Below, piece by piece: positions 35,580 to 50,413 of a DNA stretch of 64,000 bases. The stretch comes from Alphaproteobacteria bacterium (GTDB lineage: Bacteria > Pseudomonadota > Alphaproteobacteria > JAAEOK01): NCBI GenBank assembly GCA_024244705.1, contig JAAEOK010000042.1, positions 24,764 to 88,763 on the forward strand. The letters run 5' to 3'. Numbering within the stretch: position 1 is the first letter of the stretch; the number at the start of each line of letters is the position of its first letter. The notes under the pieces were generated by a model, which made no database searches, was not told where the DNA came from, and saw only the letters and a program-made list of their open reading frames with translations. Both the position numbers and the translations under genes were made by a program.

Positions 35580-35878
35580 GGGCCGACCACCACATCGCTT
35601 CGGCCGGGTCGTTGATGGACCGGCACGGGGCCGCACGGAATCGCGGCGGGCGGGCGTCAAGCGGAGCAGCGAATTGATCGGCCGCGCCTGTCGCGGATAT
35701 CTCAACGAACCGAATGACCGCGACGACATCGCGCGCTGTCTCGAGGCCTTCGATGCTGCGTAGCAAAGCGCATGAAGAGATCGCCGCCGAACCTTCCGGA
35801 AGGAATATCCTTTGCCGGGCGCACGGCTCAGCCACCTGTGCTCGCTGCTGACAATAAACAGGGCAAGGTTGAAAAACT
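35580..35878. other. Region between the second Sel1 protein gene and tRNA-Lys
   Basis: About 300 bp contain no gene I can support. Short frames here have no recognisable motif. Confidence 0.5.
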
Positions 35879-35954
35879 TGGTGAGCCCGGCAGGGATCGA
35901 ACCTGCGACACCCTGATTAAAAGTCAGGTGCTCTACCGACTGAGCTACGGGCCC
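35879..35954 (-). tRNA. tRNA-Lys (anticodon TTT)
   Basis: The minus strand reads GGGCCCGTAGCTCAGTCGG at the 5' end, an anticodon arm CCTGA-CTTTTAA-TCAGG with anticodon TTT, a T arm containing GGTTCGATCC, and an acceptor stem that pairs GGGCCCG with CGGGCTC (one G-T pair). The CCA end is encoded. Total length with CCA is 76 nt. No integrase or attachment-site repeat is seen at its 3' end. Confidence 0.97.
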
Positions 35955-36078
35955 CGCGCGGCGCGAACATAAGGACCGGTCGTCGGCCGGTCAATAGACC
36001 TCGCCGCGCCGCTCGCGATAGCGGTGTGTCACCTGCCGCGAGACGGTATAGTCGGGAGATCGTGGCCCGCAGGATGTG

Positions 36079-37947
36079 ATGATGGCCGAGTCCGAGGAAA
36101 ACCGCTCCGCCCTCCCCTTGCCGCCCGAGGCCGAGGAGCCGCTGCGCCGCCTGCTGGCCGAGGCAAAGCCGGCGTTGGCGGCGGGGCGCCACGACGAGGC
36201 GCGAGCGATCCTGTTGCGCGCCGTTGAAATGGCGACCGGCCAGCCCACCGTTCCACGCTCCCTTCCCGCTCAACTCAACAACCTGGCCAACGCGTTCGCC
36301 GGTTCCGGGCGTCCCCGAGAGGCGGTTGAGCTGTTCTCACGCGCCCTCGCCTTCCATGCCGACTACGCCCTGGCCCACGCCAATCTGGCTACGGTCCTAG
36401 TCGGGTTGGGGCAAATCGAGCAGGCGGTGACCCATTTCGAGCGGGCGGAGGCGTTGTCTGGGCCCGATTCGTGGCGCCTCTATCTGCAAGGCGCTGCCTT
36501 ACAGAGCCTCGGCCGTATCGATGACGCGCGGCGATGCTTCGCCGGCGCGCTGACCCTCGATCCGAACAACGCGTCGGCGCTGGCCGCGGACCTTCAGGCC
36601 CGGCTTCTGGTGGCCGACTGGACAGACCTGGCGACCGATACCAGGCGCCTGGTCGAACTGGTGCGCCGCGATCGCGCATATTCCGTGGTCAACGACGTCC
36701 GGCCCTATGCCGCGCTGTTTCTCGACATCGACCCTGCCGAACGGTGCCGGATCGCCGAAACCCGTGCCGCGCGTGACGACCAAGGAGCGGCGCGCCCGGC
36801 CCTGAGGCGCCACGACGCCCCGCTCCGCATCGGTTACCTGTCGGCCGACTTCCGCCGCCATCCAACGGCACATTTGATGCTGGCCTTGTTCGGTGCCCAT
36901 GATCGTTCCCGGGTCGCCATCGACGCTTATTCGCTGGGGCCGCCCGAGGACAGCGCGCAACGCCGGCGAATCACCGCCGATAGCGACCGCTTCGTCGACC
37001 TCCATGACCGCAACGATGTCGATGCCGCAGAACAGATACGGGCCAATGGCGTCGACATTCTCGTCGATCTGATGAGCTGGACGCGCCACGCCCGACCGGG
37101 GATCGCGGCCCGGCGGCCGGCGCCCATCCAGATCTCCTATTTGGGATTCCCCGGGACCACCGGGGCGGCCTGGATCGACTATATCATCGCCGACCCCATC
37201 GTGGTGCCGGCGCCGGACCGGCGTTGGTACACAGAGAAAGTCATTACCCTTCCGCGCTGTTACCAGGTCAACAATCCGGACCAGGAAATCGCACCCGGGC
37301 CGCCCGCCCGTGCCGAATGGTCATTGCCCGACGACGCATTCGTCTTTGCCTGCTTCAACCTCAACAACAAGATCGAGCCGGCGACATTTGCGGCCTGGAT
37401 GCGCATCCTCCGAAAAGCACCGGCCGCAGTGCTGTGGCTGTTGGCCGATCAGGCCCACGGACGCAGAAACCTACTCGCCGCGGCGGCGGCCAACGGCGTC
37501 GACCCGCGGCGTCTGATCTTCGCCGATCGCGCGCCGAGACCGGTCCACCTCCGTCGACAGCAATGCGCCGACCTGTTCCTTGATACGTTCCTCTGCAACG
37601 CCCATACCACCGCCAGCGACGCACTCTATATGGGCCTGCCCGTGCTCACTCATCCGGGGGATCATTTCGCCGGTCGGGTCGCCGCCAGCCTACTCACCAC
37701 CCTCGGCATCGAGGAGCTGATCGCACCCGGCATCGACAGCTACTGCGAGACCGCCATCGACCTGGCCCGACAGCCGGAAAAACTAGCGGCGTTGAGTGAT
37801 CGAATCGCCAAGGCGGTGGCCGAAGGCCCGCTCCACGACACCCAAGGCTTCGCCCGCGATCTCGAACGGGCCTATGCGTTGGTGTGGCGGAAGGCAATGG
37901 CCGGACAGGATCCGGACCACATCATCGTACCGCCGGCCGCTCCCTGA
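36079..37947 (+). CDS. TPR / O-GlcNAc transferase-like (SPINDLY, GT41) glycosyltransferase
   Basis: The roughly 620-residue protein begins with three or so TPR units (LNNLANAFAGSGRPREAVEL, YALAHANLATVLVGLGQIEQ). The catalytic part starts near residue 250 with RIGYLSADFRRHPTAHLM, whose His aligns with the OGT catalytic region. A GT-B nucleotide-sugar region follows, with ISYLGFPGTTGAAWIDYII, CFNLNNKIEPATF (key Lys) and HTTASDALYMGLPVLT. Bacterial members attach sugars to proteins or other acceptors in the cytoplasm. Acceptors and sugar are unknown, and no polysaccharide genes surround it. ATG 36079 and 36082 are both possible starts. It converges on coaD with a 1-bp gap. Confidence 0.88.
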   Translation: MMAESEENRSALPLPPEAEEPLRRLLAEAKPALAAGRHDEARAILLRAVEMATGQPTVPRSLPAQLNNLANAFAGSGRPREAVELFSRALAFHADYALAHANLATVLVGLGQIEQAVTHFERAEALSGPDSWRLYLQGAALQSLGRIDDARRCFAGALTLDPNNASALAADLQARLLVADWTDLATDTRRLVELVRRDRAYSVVNDVRPYAALFLDIDPAERCRIAETRAARDDQGAARPALRRHDAPLRIGYLSADFRRHPTAHLMLALFGAHDRSRVAIDAYSLGPPEDSAQRRRITADSDRFVDLHDRNDVDAAEQIRANGVDILVDLMSWTRHARPGIAARRPAPIQISYLGFPGTTGAAWIDYIIADPIVVPAPDRRWYTEKVITLPRCYQVNNPDQEIAPGPPARAEWSLPDDAFVFACFNLNNKIEPATFAAWMRILRKAPAAVLWLLADQAHGRRNLLAAAAANGVDPRRLIFADRAPRPVHLRRQQCADLFLDTFLCNAHTTASDALYMGLPVLTHPGDHFAGRVAASLLTTLGIEELIAPGIDSYCETAIDLARQPEKLAALSDRIAKAVAEGPLHDTQGFARDLERAYALVWRKAMAGQDPDHIIVPPAAP

Positions 37948-37948
37948 T

Positions 37949-38449
37949 CTACGAAAATTTCGCCGTAAGCCGCGCCACCACGCGCGGCGACACGAAGCTG
38001 CTGACATCACCGCCGAGCTTTGCAATCTCCTTGACGAAGCGCGACGAAACGAAAGTCTGCTTCTCCGAGGCCATAAGGAACACGGTCTCGATTTCCGGAT
38101 TGATACGTGCGTTCATGCCCGCCATCTGAAATTCGTACTCGAAATCGGACACCGCCCTGAGCCCGCGGACGATCATTCGCGCGCCGCATTCCGACGCGAA
38201 ATTCACCAGAAGGATATCGAACGGCCGAATCTCGACCCGCGCCGCGTCATCACCGAGCTTGGCGTCGACTTCCTCGCGCGCCATGGCGATACGGTCGTCG
38301 ACGTCGAACAACGGGCCTTTCCCGTCGTTGGTCGCGATGCCGATGATCAGCCGGTCGGCGATTACCAGCGCGCGGCGGATAATATCGACATGGCCGCCGG
38401 TGATCGGGTCGAAGGTACCCGGGTATACGCCTATTCGTTCACCTGCCAC
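37949..38449 (-). CDS. coaD: Phosphopantetheine adenylyltransferase
   Basis: The 166-residue enzyme makes dephospho-CoA from 4'-phosphopantetheine and ATP. It has the nucleotidyltransferase motif YPGTFDPITGGHVDII, the substrate-binding VRGLRAVSDFEYE, and the ISSTxVR-like SSRFVKEI. Length is standard. The GTG start at 38449 is preceded by AGGGGG at seven bases. It follows gyrA by about 32 bp and is probably in the same transcript, an arrangement frequent in alphaproteobacteria. Confidence 0.95.
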   Translation of the reverse strand: MAGERIGVYPGTFDPITGGHVDIIRRALVIADRLIIGIATNDGKGPLFDVDDRIAMAREEVDAKLGDDAARVEIRPFDILLVNFASECGARMIVRGLRAVSDFEYEFQMAGMNARINPEIETVFLMASEKQTFVSSRFVKEIAKLGGDVSSFVSPRVVARLTAKFS

Positions 38450-38481
38450 CTGTTTTCCCCCTGCATTGCCTGCGGCGGCGA

Positions 38482-41154
<2,673 letters not shown>

Positions 41155-41458
41155 ATGATTATTCCAAATATTTCAATGATTTATCCGGGGCCTGATCGGC
41201 TCCGTCAGAGACCCCGAATATTACACCAATTTGACTGCTTTTTGCACCTGCGATTTGGCGAAATTCGACCCGCGTCAGGCACAATCGCGGCGGCGCTCGA
41301 AGTCGTCCAGAGTGATCAAACCGCCGCGCCAGGAACGACCAGTCAGGCGACCGGGAAACCCGTCCCGGCATTCATGCGGATGGAGGATTTTTCGCGAAAA
41401 TGGGTGTCGGTCAGGATCGAAGATATGACGGCGACCGTGATCGATCATCCCTCCAGGT
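41155..41458. other. Intergenic region between gyrA and ssb
   Basis: About 300 bp. It should contain the gyrA promoter. It is locally AT-rich near gyrA. No gene is supported; short frames in it are parts of the shadow coding of neighbours. Confidence 0.5.
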
Positions 41459-41917
41459 TCAAAACGGAATATCGTCATCGAGGTCATCGCCACCGCCGGG
41501 AGGACCACCGAGGTCGCCACCGCCGCCTCCACCACCGCCGTCAATAGCGCCTCCGCCACTGTCACCGGCGCGGTCGAGCATCTGCAGGTCGCCACGGAAC
41601 CGCTGCAGGACGATCTCGGTGGTATAGCGATCCTGGCCCGACTGATCCTGCCATTTTCGCGTCTGGAGCTGTCCTTCGAGGTAGACCTTCATGCCCTTGC
41701 GCAGGTACTTCTCGACAACGTCGCACAGATTGTCGTTGAAAATCACGACACGGTGCCATTCGGTCCGTTCGCGGCGCTCCCCGGTGCTCTTGTCGCGCCA
41801 CTGTTCCGAGGTCGCGACGGAGAGATTGGCCACCTTCTGCCCGCTCTGAGTCGAGCGGATTTCCGGATCGCGGCCCAGATTGCCGACCAAAATGACCTTG
41901 TTGACGCTGCCTGCCAT
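41459..41917 (-). CDS. ssb: Single-stranded DNA-binding protein
   Basis: The 152-residue protein has an OB-fold core with [36 protein letters not shown] and [16 protein letters not shown] Gly-rich tail and the acidic tip DDDIPF that recruits partner proteins follow. ATG 41917 has GGGGG nearby upstream and matches family starts. It is divergent from uvrA, the classical arrangement, although no SOS-box match is visible in the shared 160-bp region. Confidence 0.97.
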   Translation of the reverse strand: MAGSVNKVILVGNLGRDPEIRSTQSGQKVANLSVATSEQWRDKSTGERRERTEWHRVVIFNDNLCDVVEKYLRKGMKVYLEGQLQTRKWQDQSGQDRYTTEIVLQRFRGDLQMLDRAGDSGGGAIDGGGGGGGGDLGGPPGGGDDLDDDIPF

Positions 41918-42078
41918 GAGTACCCCCGGATGGCGTGATTGTGGCCGCACTCTACACGCATCGGCGCGCGTCGGGCCAGCCGCTTTTTCTGTGGAAAAGT
42001 GGCGGCGGGGAGTCGCCTTCAGGGCTGCCTTGACCCTATATTGAGGACCGGTCCCAACCCCGACCCACGGCATTGGAT

Positions 42079-44940
<2,862 letters not shown>

Positions 44941-44964
44941 GCGCGGTAATGAAAGCGAAACGCG

Positions 44965-45360
44965 GTGGTCGCTGACACCGACAGCCGATTCCTTCGCGCC
45001 ACGCCGGTCTTACGCTCGGCCGACTATCCGCGAAGCAAGGCCTTCTACGTCGACGCACTCGGCTTCACCATCGTCGAAGAAGGCGGCGACCCGCCGCGGT
45101 TCGGCATCTTCGAGCGCGGGCGGAGCGTCGTGTTCATCGACGCCTGGCACGGGGCTGCGGCACCGCATGCCGAATCATGGAATGCCTACTTTCATGTTGC
45201 CGGCCTCGAGACTCTTCACACTGAACTTGTACAATCGGGCGCACCCATAACGCGGCCGATCGAGAAGACGGTGTACGGCATGCGCGAGTTCGAGGTTACG
45301 GATCCGGACGGTAATGTTCTTTGCTTCGGCGAGGACGAGGACCCCGCCCCCGCCACCTGA
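44965..45360 (+). CDS. VOC (glyoxalase/bleomycin resistance/dioxygenase) superfamily protein
   Basis: The 131-residue single-domain protein has paired beta-alpha-beta-beta-beta modules: TPVLRSADYPRSKAFYVDAL, then SWNAYFHVAGLETL, and REFEVTDPDGNVLCFGE with the terminal Glu that usually binds metal. No enzyme function can be set by sequence alone. GTG 44965 lies 24 bp after uvrA; no strong Shine-Dalgarno is evident, but gene order suggests read-through from uvrA. Confidence 0.82.
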   Translation: MVADTDSRFLRATPVLRSADYPRSKAFYVDALGFTIVEEGGDPPRFGIFERGRSVVFIDAWHGAAAPHAESWNAYFHVAGLETLHTELVQSGAPITRPIEKTVYGMREFEVTDPDGNVLCFGEDEDPAPAT

Positions 45361-45396
45361 AATGCCAACGTTTCACAGGCACCACGGCATCGGCGC

Positions 45397-46440
45397 CTAT
45401 TGAAGCCGGCACGCGCCGCCGGCCGATTCCCACCCGGCGCGCATGACATCGGCAACTGCCGTGGCGGCCTTGGCGTGGCCGGTTTCTCTCCAGTGGCCAT
45501 CGATCGTGTAGTAATCGTCGGTCGAAATGACATTCCGCCCATCGATGAAAACGGCGCCCGCCGCCTCGAGTTCGGCGGCGGTCAGGGGAAAGTTGCTGGT
45601 CATATCGCGATCCGGAATCGCGAATACGACGATGGCCGCGTCATCGGCGGCGACGACATTGACGAATTCGACAAAAACCTGCCGGGTCAACTTGACCGCT
45701 TGGGGATCCTCGGCATCGTAGGACCCGAGCCCCTGTTCCGCCAGACGCTGCTCATGGATGAAAGCCGACAAGCGGTTACGAACCAGGTTCCAGGCCTGAG
45801 AATTGTTGCTCAGCCACCGCAGGATCGGGTTCGCATGCATCGCCGCGCGCACTTCGACGCCGGGTATGTATTGGTCGGCGGCGCGCACGAGGTTGCCCGC
45901 GTCATCAAGCTCATAAAGGCCGCTGACCAGGGAGTTTCCGGTATCGTTGTTGAAATAGAGCACGGCAACCAAATCAGGCCGGTAGCTGCGCACGTGGTTC
46001 TGATAGAGGACCAGCTCTTCCGCCGTTCCGATGCCCGGAATACCGAAATTGAGGACTTCGAAGACGGTCCCGTTGGCGGTCCTGTTTAGCGTTTCCTCGA
46101 GCACCGCAGTGACCACCTCGCCGTCCGCCACACCCTCGCCGAAAGCGAAAGAATCTCCGACCACCGCAACACGACAAACATCGGCGGGTTTCGTCGTCTC
46201 GTAATCGCGGCGCCCGCGCATGCCGACACTGTTTGTGTGGTAGACCGCTTCGTATTGGCCGGGGACGAAATAGGTGACTTCTAAATTCGGCTCGTTGCCG
46301 CGTATTCCGTGGCCGAGATCGACGGTAAATCGCGGCCGAATGGCCTCCGGCGAGAACAGCCGTACGGCGATCTCGACCAGCCCCAGGGCGATGGCGAGGC
46401 TGACCATTATGAGGATCGAATTGATAAAGAACCTGCGCAC
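45397..46440 (-). CDS. Membrane-anchored SGNH/GDSL hydrolase family protein
   Basis: The 347-residue protein has an N-terminal membrane helix (FFINSILIMVSLAIALGLVE). The SGNH blocks follow: VVGDSFAFGEG (nucleophile Ser), LNFGIPGIGTAEE (Gly region), and DGHWRETGHAKAA with the C-terminal Asp and His. The fold serves esterases and acyl carriers; AlgX-like or lipid/polysaccharide deacylating roles are possible. GTG 46440 has GGAG eight bases upstream; the frame extends to 46464. The small membrane-protein gene lies upstream on the same strand. Confidence 0.8.
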   Translation of the reverse strand: MRRFFINSILIMVSLAIALGLVEIAVRLFSPEAIRPRFTVDLGHGIRGNEPNLEVTYFVPGQYEAVYHTNSVGMRGRRDYETTKPADVCRVAVVGDSFAFGEGVADGEVVTAVLEETLNRTANGTVFEVLNFGIPGIGTAEELVLYQNHVRSYRPDLVAVLYFNNDTGNSLVSGLYELDDAGNLVRAADQYIPGVEVRAAMHANPILRWLSNNSQAWNLVRNRLSAFIHEQRLAEQGLGSYDAEDPQAVKLTRQVFVEFVNVVAADDAAIVVFAIPDRDMTSNFPLTAAELEAAGAVFIDGRNVISTDDYYTIDGHWRETGHAKAATAVADVMRAGWESAGGACRLQ

Positions 46441-46604
46441 GTCTAACGCTCCGTGGATATACACACTAACGCTGCCCTTGAGGTCCGACGCGCCGAACGG
46501 CGACTGGCGCGGTGAGGACCGTGCTGTTTTGCCAAAACTACGCCGCGGTCACAAACAAGAAATTGTCGGGACCTGTGGTTCCGGCGATTACGTCGGCCGC
46601 TGGT

Positions 46605-47174
46605 TCATGTGGGGCGGCGGTTGACGACGCCGAAAACCAAACACAGGACCCATATCAGCCCCATACCGATGGCGGACGCAGCCAGCCCAAGCGCCAGGTT
46701 CGCGACGATCGAACCCTGCACGGCCAGAATCGGCCAGTCTTGGTCGGTGGAGCGGAGCTCGCCCAAGACTTGGTAGACCGAGCTCGCCGTGGCAGCCCAC
46801 AGGAATGTCGAGGATACGACAAGGGCAATCAGCCCTGCGGCCACCACCGGTCGGACATACCTGCTGGTTTCGAGGCGGTGAGTGATGAGATAGCGGGCGA
46901 CCAATCCGAAGATCAGGAAGGGTGCCGCGTTGAGTAGGCAGAGCTGGGCGAGAAACGAGATTTCAGGTCCACTGAAGCTGAGGATCGCATGGAACACAGC
47001 GCCGCTCTGATTGGTTTCGATGCCCAATATCAAGAACGCGGTGCCGACTCCCCCGACGACGGCAAGCGGCACGCAAAGGCCGGCGATCACGGCGCCCCAA
47101 AGCCAACGGCGACCGATCCGGCCCGGGTCCCGCTCTGTAGGCCGTTCGGAAGGCGGCTGAGATGTATTGCTCAT
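46605..47174 (-). CDS. Small membrane protein with about four helices, unknown
   Basis: The product is a 189-residue hydrophobic protein with segments near residues 25-50, 70-92, 105-127 and 155-182, joined by short polar loops. A Pro/Arg-rich N-terminal tail precedes the first helix. No family is recognised. Start ATG 47174 was chosen because the alternative GTG 47192 adds only six polar residues. It lies between the SGNH hydrolase and the 2OG oxygenase, with about 100 bp upstream to the oxygenase stop; an operon link to either is possible but unproven. Confidence 0.6.
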   Translation of the reverse strand: MSNTSQPPSERPTERDPGRIGRRWLWGAVIAGLCVPLAVVGGVGTAFLILGIETNQSGAVFHAILSFSGPEISFLAQLCLLNAAPFLIFGLVARYLITHRLETSRYVRPVVAAGLIALVVSSTFLWAATASSVYQVLGELRSTDQDWPILAVQGSIVANLALGLAASAIGMGLIWVLCLVFGVVNRRPT

Positions 47175-47275
47175 CCAGATTTCCCGTTCCACGCGGCGTT
47201 ACGACAGCTCATCAACCCAAGTCGCATCTGTTTAAGCGCGGCCGCCCGTTACGGCAACCTGAATGCCCGTTAAAA

Positions 47276-48127
47276 TCAATCGTCGAGTTTGTCTTCGCGT
47301 AAAGCCGCTTCCCGCTCGAGGTGGATGGGCAGCACCCGTCCATAGAGCTGGTGGGTACGCTCCAGGCGACCGACCATGCCCGGCTCTTCCGCATAGGAAA
47401 AAATTCCGACGTAACGCGATCGGCTTCCGGCGACCGCGCTAACACGATGCAACGAATAGCGGCCGCGGAATATTTGCAGGTCTCCGGGCTCGAGGTGCAA
47501 TGTTTGGACCGGATCGCGATGGCCGTCGAGGACCGCGGCAACACCGCCGTAGTTCTCATCCTCCGGCCCCCGCAGATTGGGGCAATACTCGAACAGCCCC
47601 CCGCCTTCGCCGTTCTGGATGGCCAGGGTCACGGTGAAATTATTGGTGTCGAAGTGCCAGGGAAAGCCGCCACCAGGCTCGACCACGTTGACGATGACAT
47701 CGGCCAAGGGATCGGCATAGCGATAGAACACCGGCTCCTCCAATGCATCTTGAACGAAGGCGCTGAAGGCCGGCCACTCATAGATGGCTCGCAGCAGGCT
47801 GTCGGCCCCGAAATTGTCGGCCGGAACGAATGCGTTCGAACGGGGATAGAAGCGGCGGCGCGGATGGCAGGACGGCAAACCGGGATCGTCGACCGTGAAG
47901 TAAGCATTGGTCTGATTGTAGGAGCGGTGCGCTTTCGGTGCGACCCTGTCGGCTTCGCCTGCCAGCATTGGAGTCGATTGGGGCCGCAAGAAGCCTTTTA
48001 GAACCGCGCAACCGTCGCTCTGTAGGTCCCTGCGGCACCGGTCGCGGAGCGCAACGTAGGCCGAACTCGACATTCGATCCAGGGGATAGAGGTCGATGTC
48101 GACGATGTCGAAGATGGGGACCTCCAC
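47276..48127 (-). CDS. 2-oxoglutarate/Fe(II)-dependent oxygenase-like protein
   Basis: The 283-residue protein shows the triad His158-x-Asp160 (FPWHFDTNNF) and His227 (YSLHRVSA), with Arg238 in SRYVGIFSY as 2OG anchor. The strand-loop EPGDLQIFRGRYSLH is typical of the double-stranded beta-helix. The frame runs upstream into the next gene; GTG 48127, 20 bp after that gene's stop and with GGAG nearby, gives the better start. It is co-oriented with and immediately downstream of the dehydrogenase-like gene and likely co-transcribed. Substrate is unknown. Confidence 0.75.
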   Translation of the reverse strand: MEVPIFDIVDIDLYPLDRMSSSAYVALRDRCRRDLQSDGCAVLKGFLRPQSTPMLAGEADRVAPKAHRSYNQTNAYFTVDDPGLPSCHPRRRFYPRSNAFVPADNFGADSLLRAIYEWPAFSAFVQDALEEPVFYRYADPLADVIVNVVEPGGGFPWHFDTNNFTVTLAIQNGEGGGLFEYCPNLRGPEDENYGGVAAVLDGHRDPVQTLHLEPGDLQIFRGRYSLHRVSAVAGSRSRYVGIFSYAEEPGMVGRLERTHQLYGRVLPIHLEREAALREDKLDD

Positions 48128-48146
48128 CGAGCCCGTCTCCGCCGTT

Positions 48147-49091
48147 TTAGCTGCTATCGGATGCGTTGACCGCGGATTCCATTCCCGGCAGGACCTCGGG
48201 AAATCCTGGCGCCCGCAGCTGCTCGCCCAACTCGTCTTCGAGCAACCGCACCACTTCGGTCGACCACGCGCGGCCGCCATAGGCCTCACGTGCCCGTTCG
48301 AAAATGGTGTTGACGAAGCGCGCCATTTCCAGCGGCGTTTCCGTTTCGTCGGCCAGCGCAAGAGTCAATGCCAGGTCCTTGAGCGCCAAATCCATGGTGA
48401 AGCCGATATTGTAGGAGCCGTTGAGGATAACTTGGCTTTCGGTTTCGTGGACGAAGGAGTTTCCCGACGACATGCGAATTCCATGAAATGCCTTCGTCAG
48501 GTCGACCCCGCATCGCTTGGCCAGCATGAGCGCCTCGCCGGCACCCCAGAGGTGGATGAAAGCGAGCATGTTCGTGATGACCTTGACCACGGACGCGGAA
48601 CCGACCGGGCCAATATGAAGAACCTCGCCACCCATGATCTCGATTATCGGGCGGTAGCGTTCGAACACCCCTTCGTCGCCACCAACCAGGATCGAGATCT
48701 CCCCAGTATGCGCGCGATGGCAGCCACCGGTAATCGGCGCCTCGAGAACGTCGATCCCGCGCGATCGCACCGCCTCGCCATATTCTTGCATCGCGCGAGC
48801 GTCGGTCGTGCTCATCTCGATCCATAGCGCACCTGGTCGCAACCCGGACAGGATACCCTGCGGCCCGGAAACCACAGCCGCGACAGCCTGTGGATTGGGT
48901 AACGAGGTGATCGCAATATCGACGTCCGCGACCGCTTCATCCGCGGTGGCGGCGAATTTGGCGCCGTCGGCGATAAGCGCATCGGCGCGCTGCCGATCCA
49001 AATCGGTGACGACGAGATCGTGTCCGGCACGGTGAAGATTTCGAGCGAGCGGCAATCCGATATTGCCAAGTCCGATGAAGGCGATTTTCAT
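48147..49091 (-). CDS. NAD(P)-dependent beta-hydroxyacid dehydrogenase (3-hydroxyisobutyrate dehydrogenase family)
   Basis: The 314-residue enzyme has the N-terminal Rossmann loop FIGLGNIGLPLARNL, the DVDIAITSLPNPQAV region, the substrate-binding GGCHRAHTGEISILVGG (an altered form of GGxxGAxxG) and the catalytic Lys in VVKVITNMLAF. A helical C-terminal dimer domain follows. It should oxidise a 3-hydroxy acid or reduce a semialdehyde. The proline racemase-family gene lies about 140 bp upstream on the same strand and the oxygenase follows, so the three may serve one pathway. Confidence 0.87.
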   Translation of the reverse strand: MKIAFIGLGNIGLPLARNLHRAGHDLVVTDLDRQRADALIADGAKFAATADEAVADVDIAITSLPNPQAVAAVVSGPQGILSGLRPGALWIEMSTTDARAMQEYGEAVRSRGIDVLEAPITGGCHRAHTGEISILVGGDEGVFERYRPIIEIMGGEVLHIGPVGSASVVKVITNMLAFIHLWGAGEALMLAKRCGVDLTKAFHGIRMSSGNSFVHETESQVILNGSYNIGFTMDLALKDLALTLALADETETPLEMARFVNTIFERAREAYGGRAWSTEVVRLLEDELGEQLRAPGFPEVLPGMESAVNASDSS

Positions 49092-49227
49092 GGCGGATAG
49101 CCTCTTGTCGGGAACGGTCTAGTATTCGCCAACGTCCATTGTTGCGTGCCTCGGCCTATCGCTTTCCCAATAGATGAGAAAGGGGCCGCAGCGCAATCAA
49201 TTTTGCGAGGTCCGGGAGGCTGCGACC

Positions 49228-50262
49228 CTAGAAAAGCTGATAGGCAGTATCGGTCAGGCTGTAGCCCTCCGGAAACGGATCGCGCGGATCGAGCATTTGG
49301 ACGTGGTGGCCGGTGATCCATGCGCGCCCGGAAATCGAGGGTCGTATCGCCGGAATGTCGGCGATCGCGGTTTCCTCTTCGATACACATGCCAAACTCGG
49401 TGCCGAGAATACTACGCGAGATTAGAGACTCACCAACGGTAAGCTGGCCCCGCGCATGCATGGCCGCGAGCCGTGCCGAGGACGCGGTGCCACACGGGCT
49501 GCGGTCGATCTTGCCGGGCGAAATGACGGTTGCATTGCGCGCGGCTTTGGTGCCGCCGTCCATTTCAATCGGCCCCAGAAAAGTCACGAAGGTAATGCCG
49601 CCGACATCGCCGAGAGTGGGGTGATTGGGCCGATGTTCGCGCCTCGCCGCGGCCTTGATTCGCTCGCCAAGCTCGACAATCGCGCGGGCGTTCTCCGGCA
49701 CGATTTCGATTCCGACCGATTGGGCCTCGACCAAGGCAAAAAACGCGCCGCCGTAGCAAATGTCGAGGCGCACTTCGCCGAACCCGTCGATCGCCAATAT
49801 CTGATCGAGCGCGGCGACATAACAGGGTACGTTCGTGGTCGTGACGCGATCGACCTTCCCGCCGCTGCAGGCGCACCGCATCTTTACCAATCCGCCCGGT
49901 GTTTCGAGGACGAGATCGGTGTCCGGTTCCGTGAGTGGCAGCATCCCGGTCTCCAGCAGTACCGTCGCGACGCAGATCGAGTTGGACCCCGACATCGGCG
50001 GGTAGTCCATCGGTTCCATGATGATGAAACCCGCCTGCGCGGCGGGATCCTTTGCCGGCACGATCAAATTGTAGTGGGTGAAAACGCCACCGCGCGGTTC
50101 GCGGATGAGCAGGCGGCGCAATGCGTCGCCTTCGGTTTGCAGCCAATCGCGCTGGGCTTTGACGGTGGCGCCGGGCGGCGGCAATACGCCGCCAACGATG
50201 ACGTGACCGACTTCGCCCTCGGCGTGGGCGCCAATGATGTGGATGGCTCTCAAGTTCTCCAT
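49228..50262 (-). CDS. Proline racemase-family enzyme with Ser/Cys active pair
   Basis: The 344-residue protein matches proline racemase/4-hydroxyproline epimerase/trans-3-hydroxyproline dehydratase throughout (DYPPMSG, TPGGLVKMRC, KIDRSPCGTASSARL). The first catalytic Cys of MCGH is replaced by Ser91 (MSGSNS), while the second, Cys257 in DRSPCGT, is retained. Ser/Cys variants occur in a minority of the family and have been linked to hydroxyproline epimerase or dehydratase activity. Exact reaction is uncertain. The gene is the probable first of a three-gene strand group with a dehydrogenase and an oxygenase. Confidence 0.87.
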   Translation of the reverse strand: MENLRAIHIIGAHAEGEVGHVIVGGVLPPPGATVKAQRDWLQTEGDALRRLLIREPRGGVFTHYNLIVPAKDPAAQAGFIIMEPMDYPPMSGSNSICVATVLLETGMLPLTEPDTDLVLETPGGLVKMRCACSGGKVDRVTTTNVPCYVAALDQILAIDGFGEVRLDICYGGAFFALVEAQSVGIEIVPENARAIVELGERIKAAARREHRPNHPTLGDVGGITFVTFLGPIEMDGGTKAARNATVISPGKIDRSPCGTASSARLAAMHARGQLTVGESLISRSILGTEFGMCIEEETAIADIPAIRPSISGRAWITGHHVQMLDPRDPFPEGYSLTDTAYQLF

Positions 50263-50413
50263 CGATCACTCCCAACTCGCCTCGCGACTTAACTTAACAA
50301 GCGCGAAGCACCCTCTGAAAACGGCAATGGTGCCGGTACGAATTGACCGAGAATAGGTGCAATCTGTCCGCCCCGCATTGCAATTTCGATGACGAAGCCA
50401 CAGATTCAGCGCC

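Noticed and set aside
35551..35763. 70-codon frame after the second Sel1 protein gene
   Set aside because: It begins inside the preceding gene and shows no recognisable domain.
35879..35954. Integration site at tRNA-Lys
   Set aside because: No repeat of the tRNA 3' end and no integrase gene were found nearby.
41918..42078. SOS box between ssb and uvrA
   Set aside because: No GTTC-N7-GTTC or close relative could be seen in the shared region, so LexA control is not claimed.
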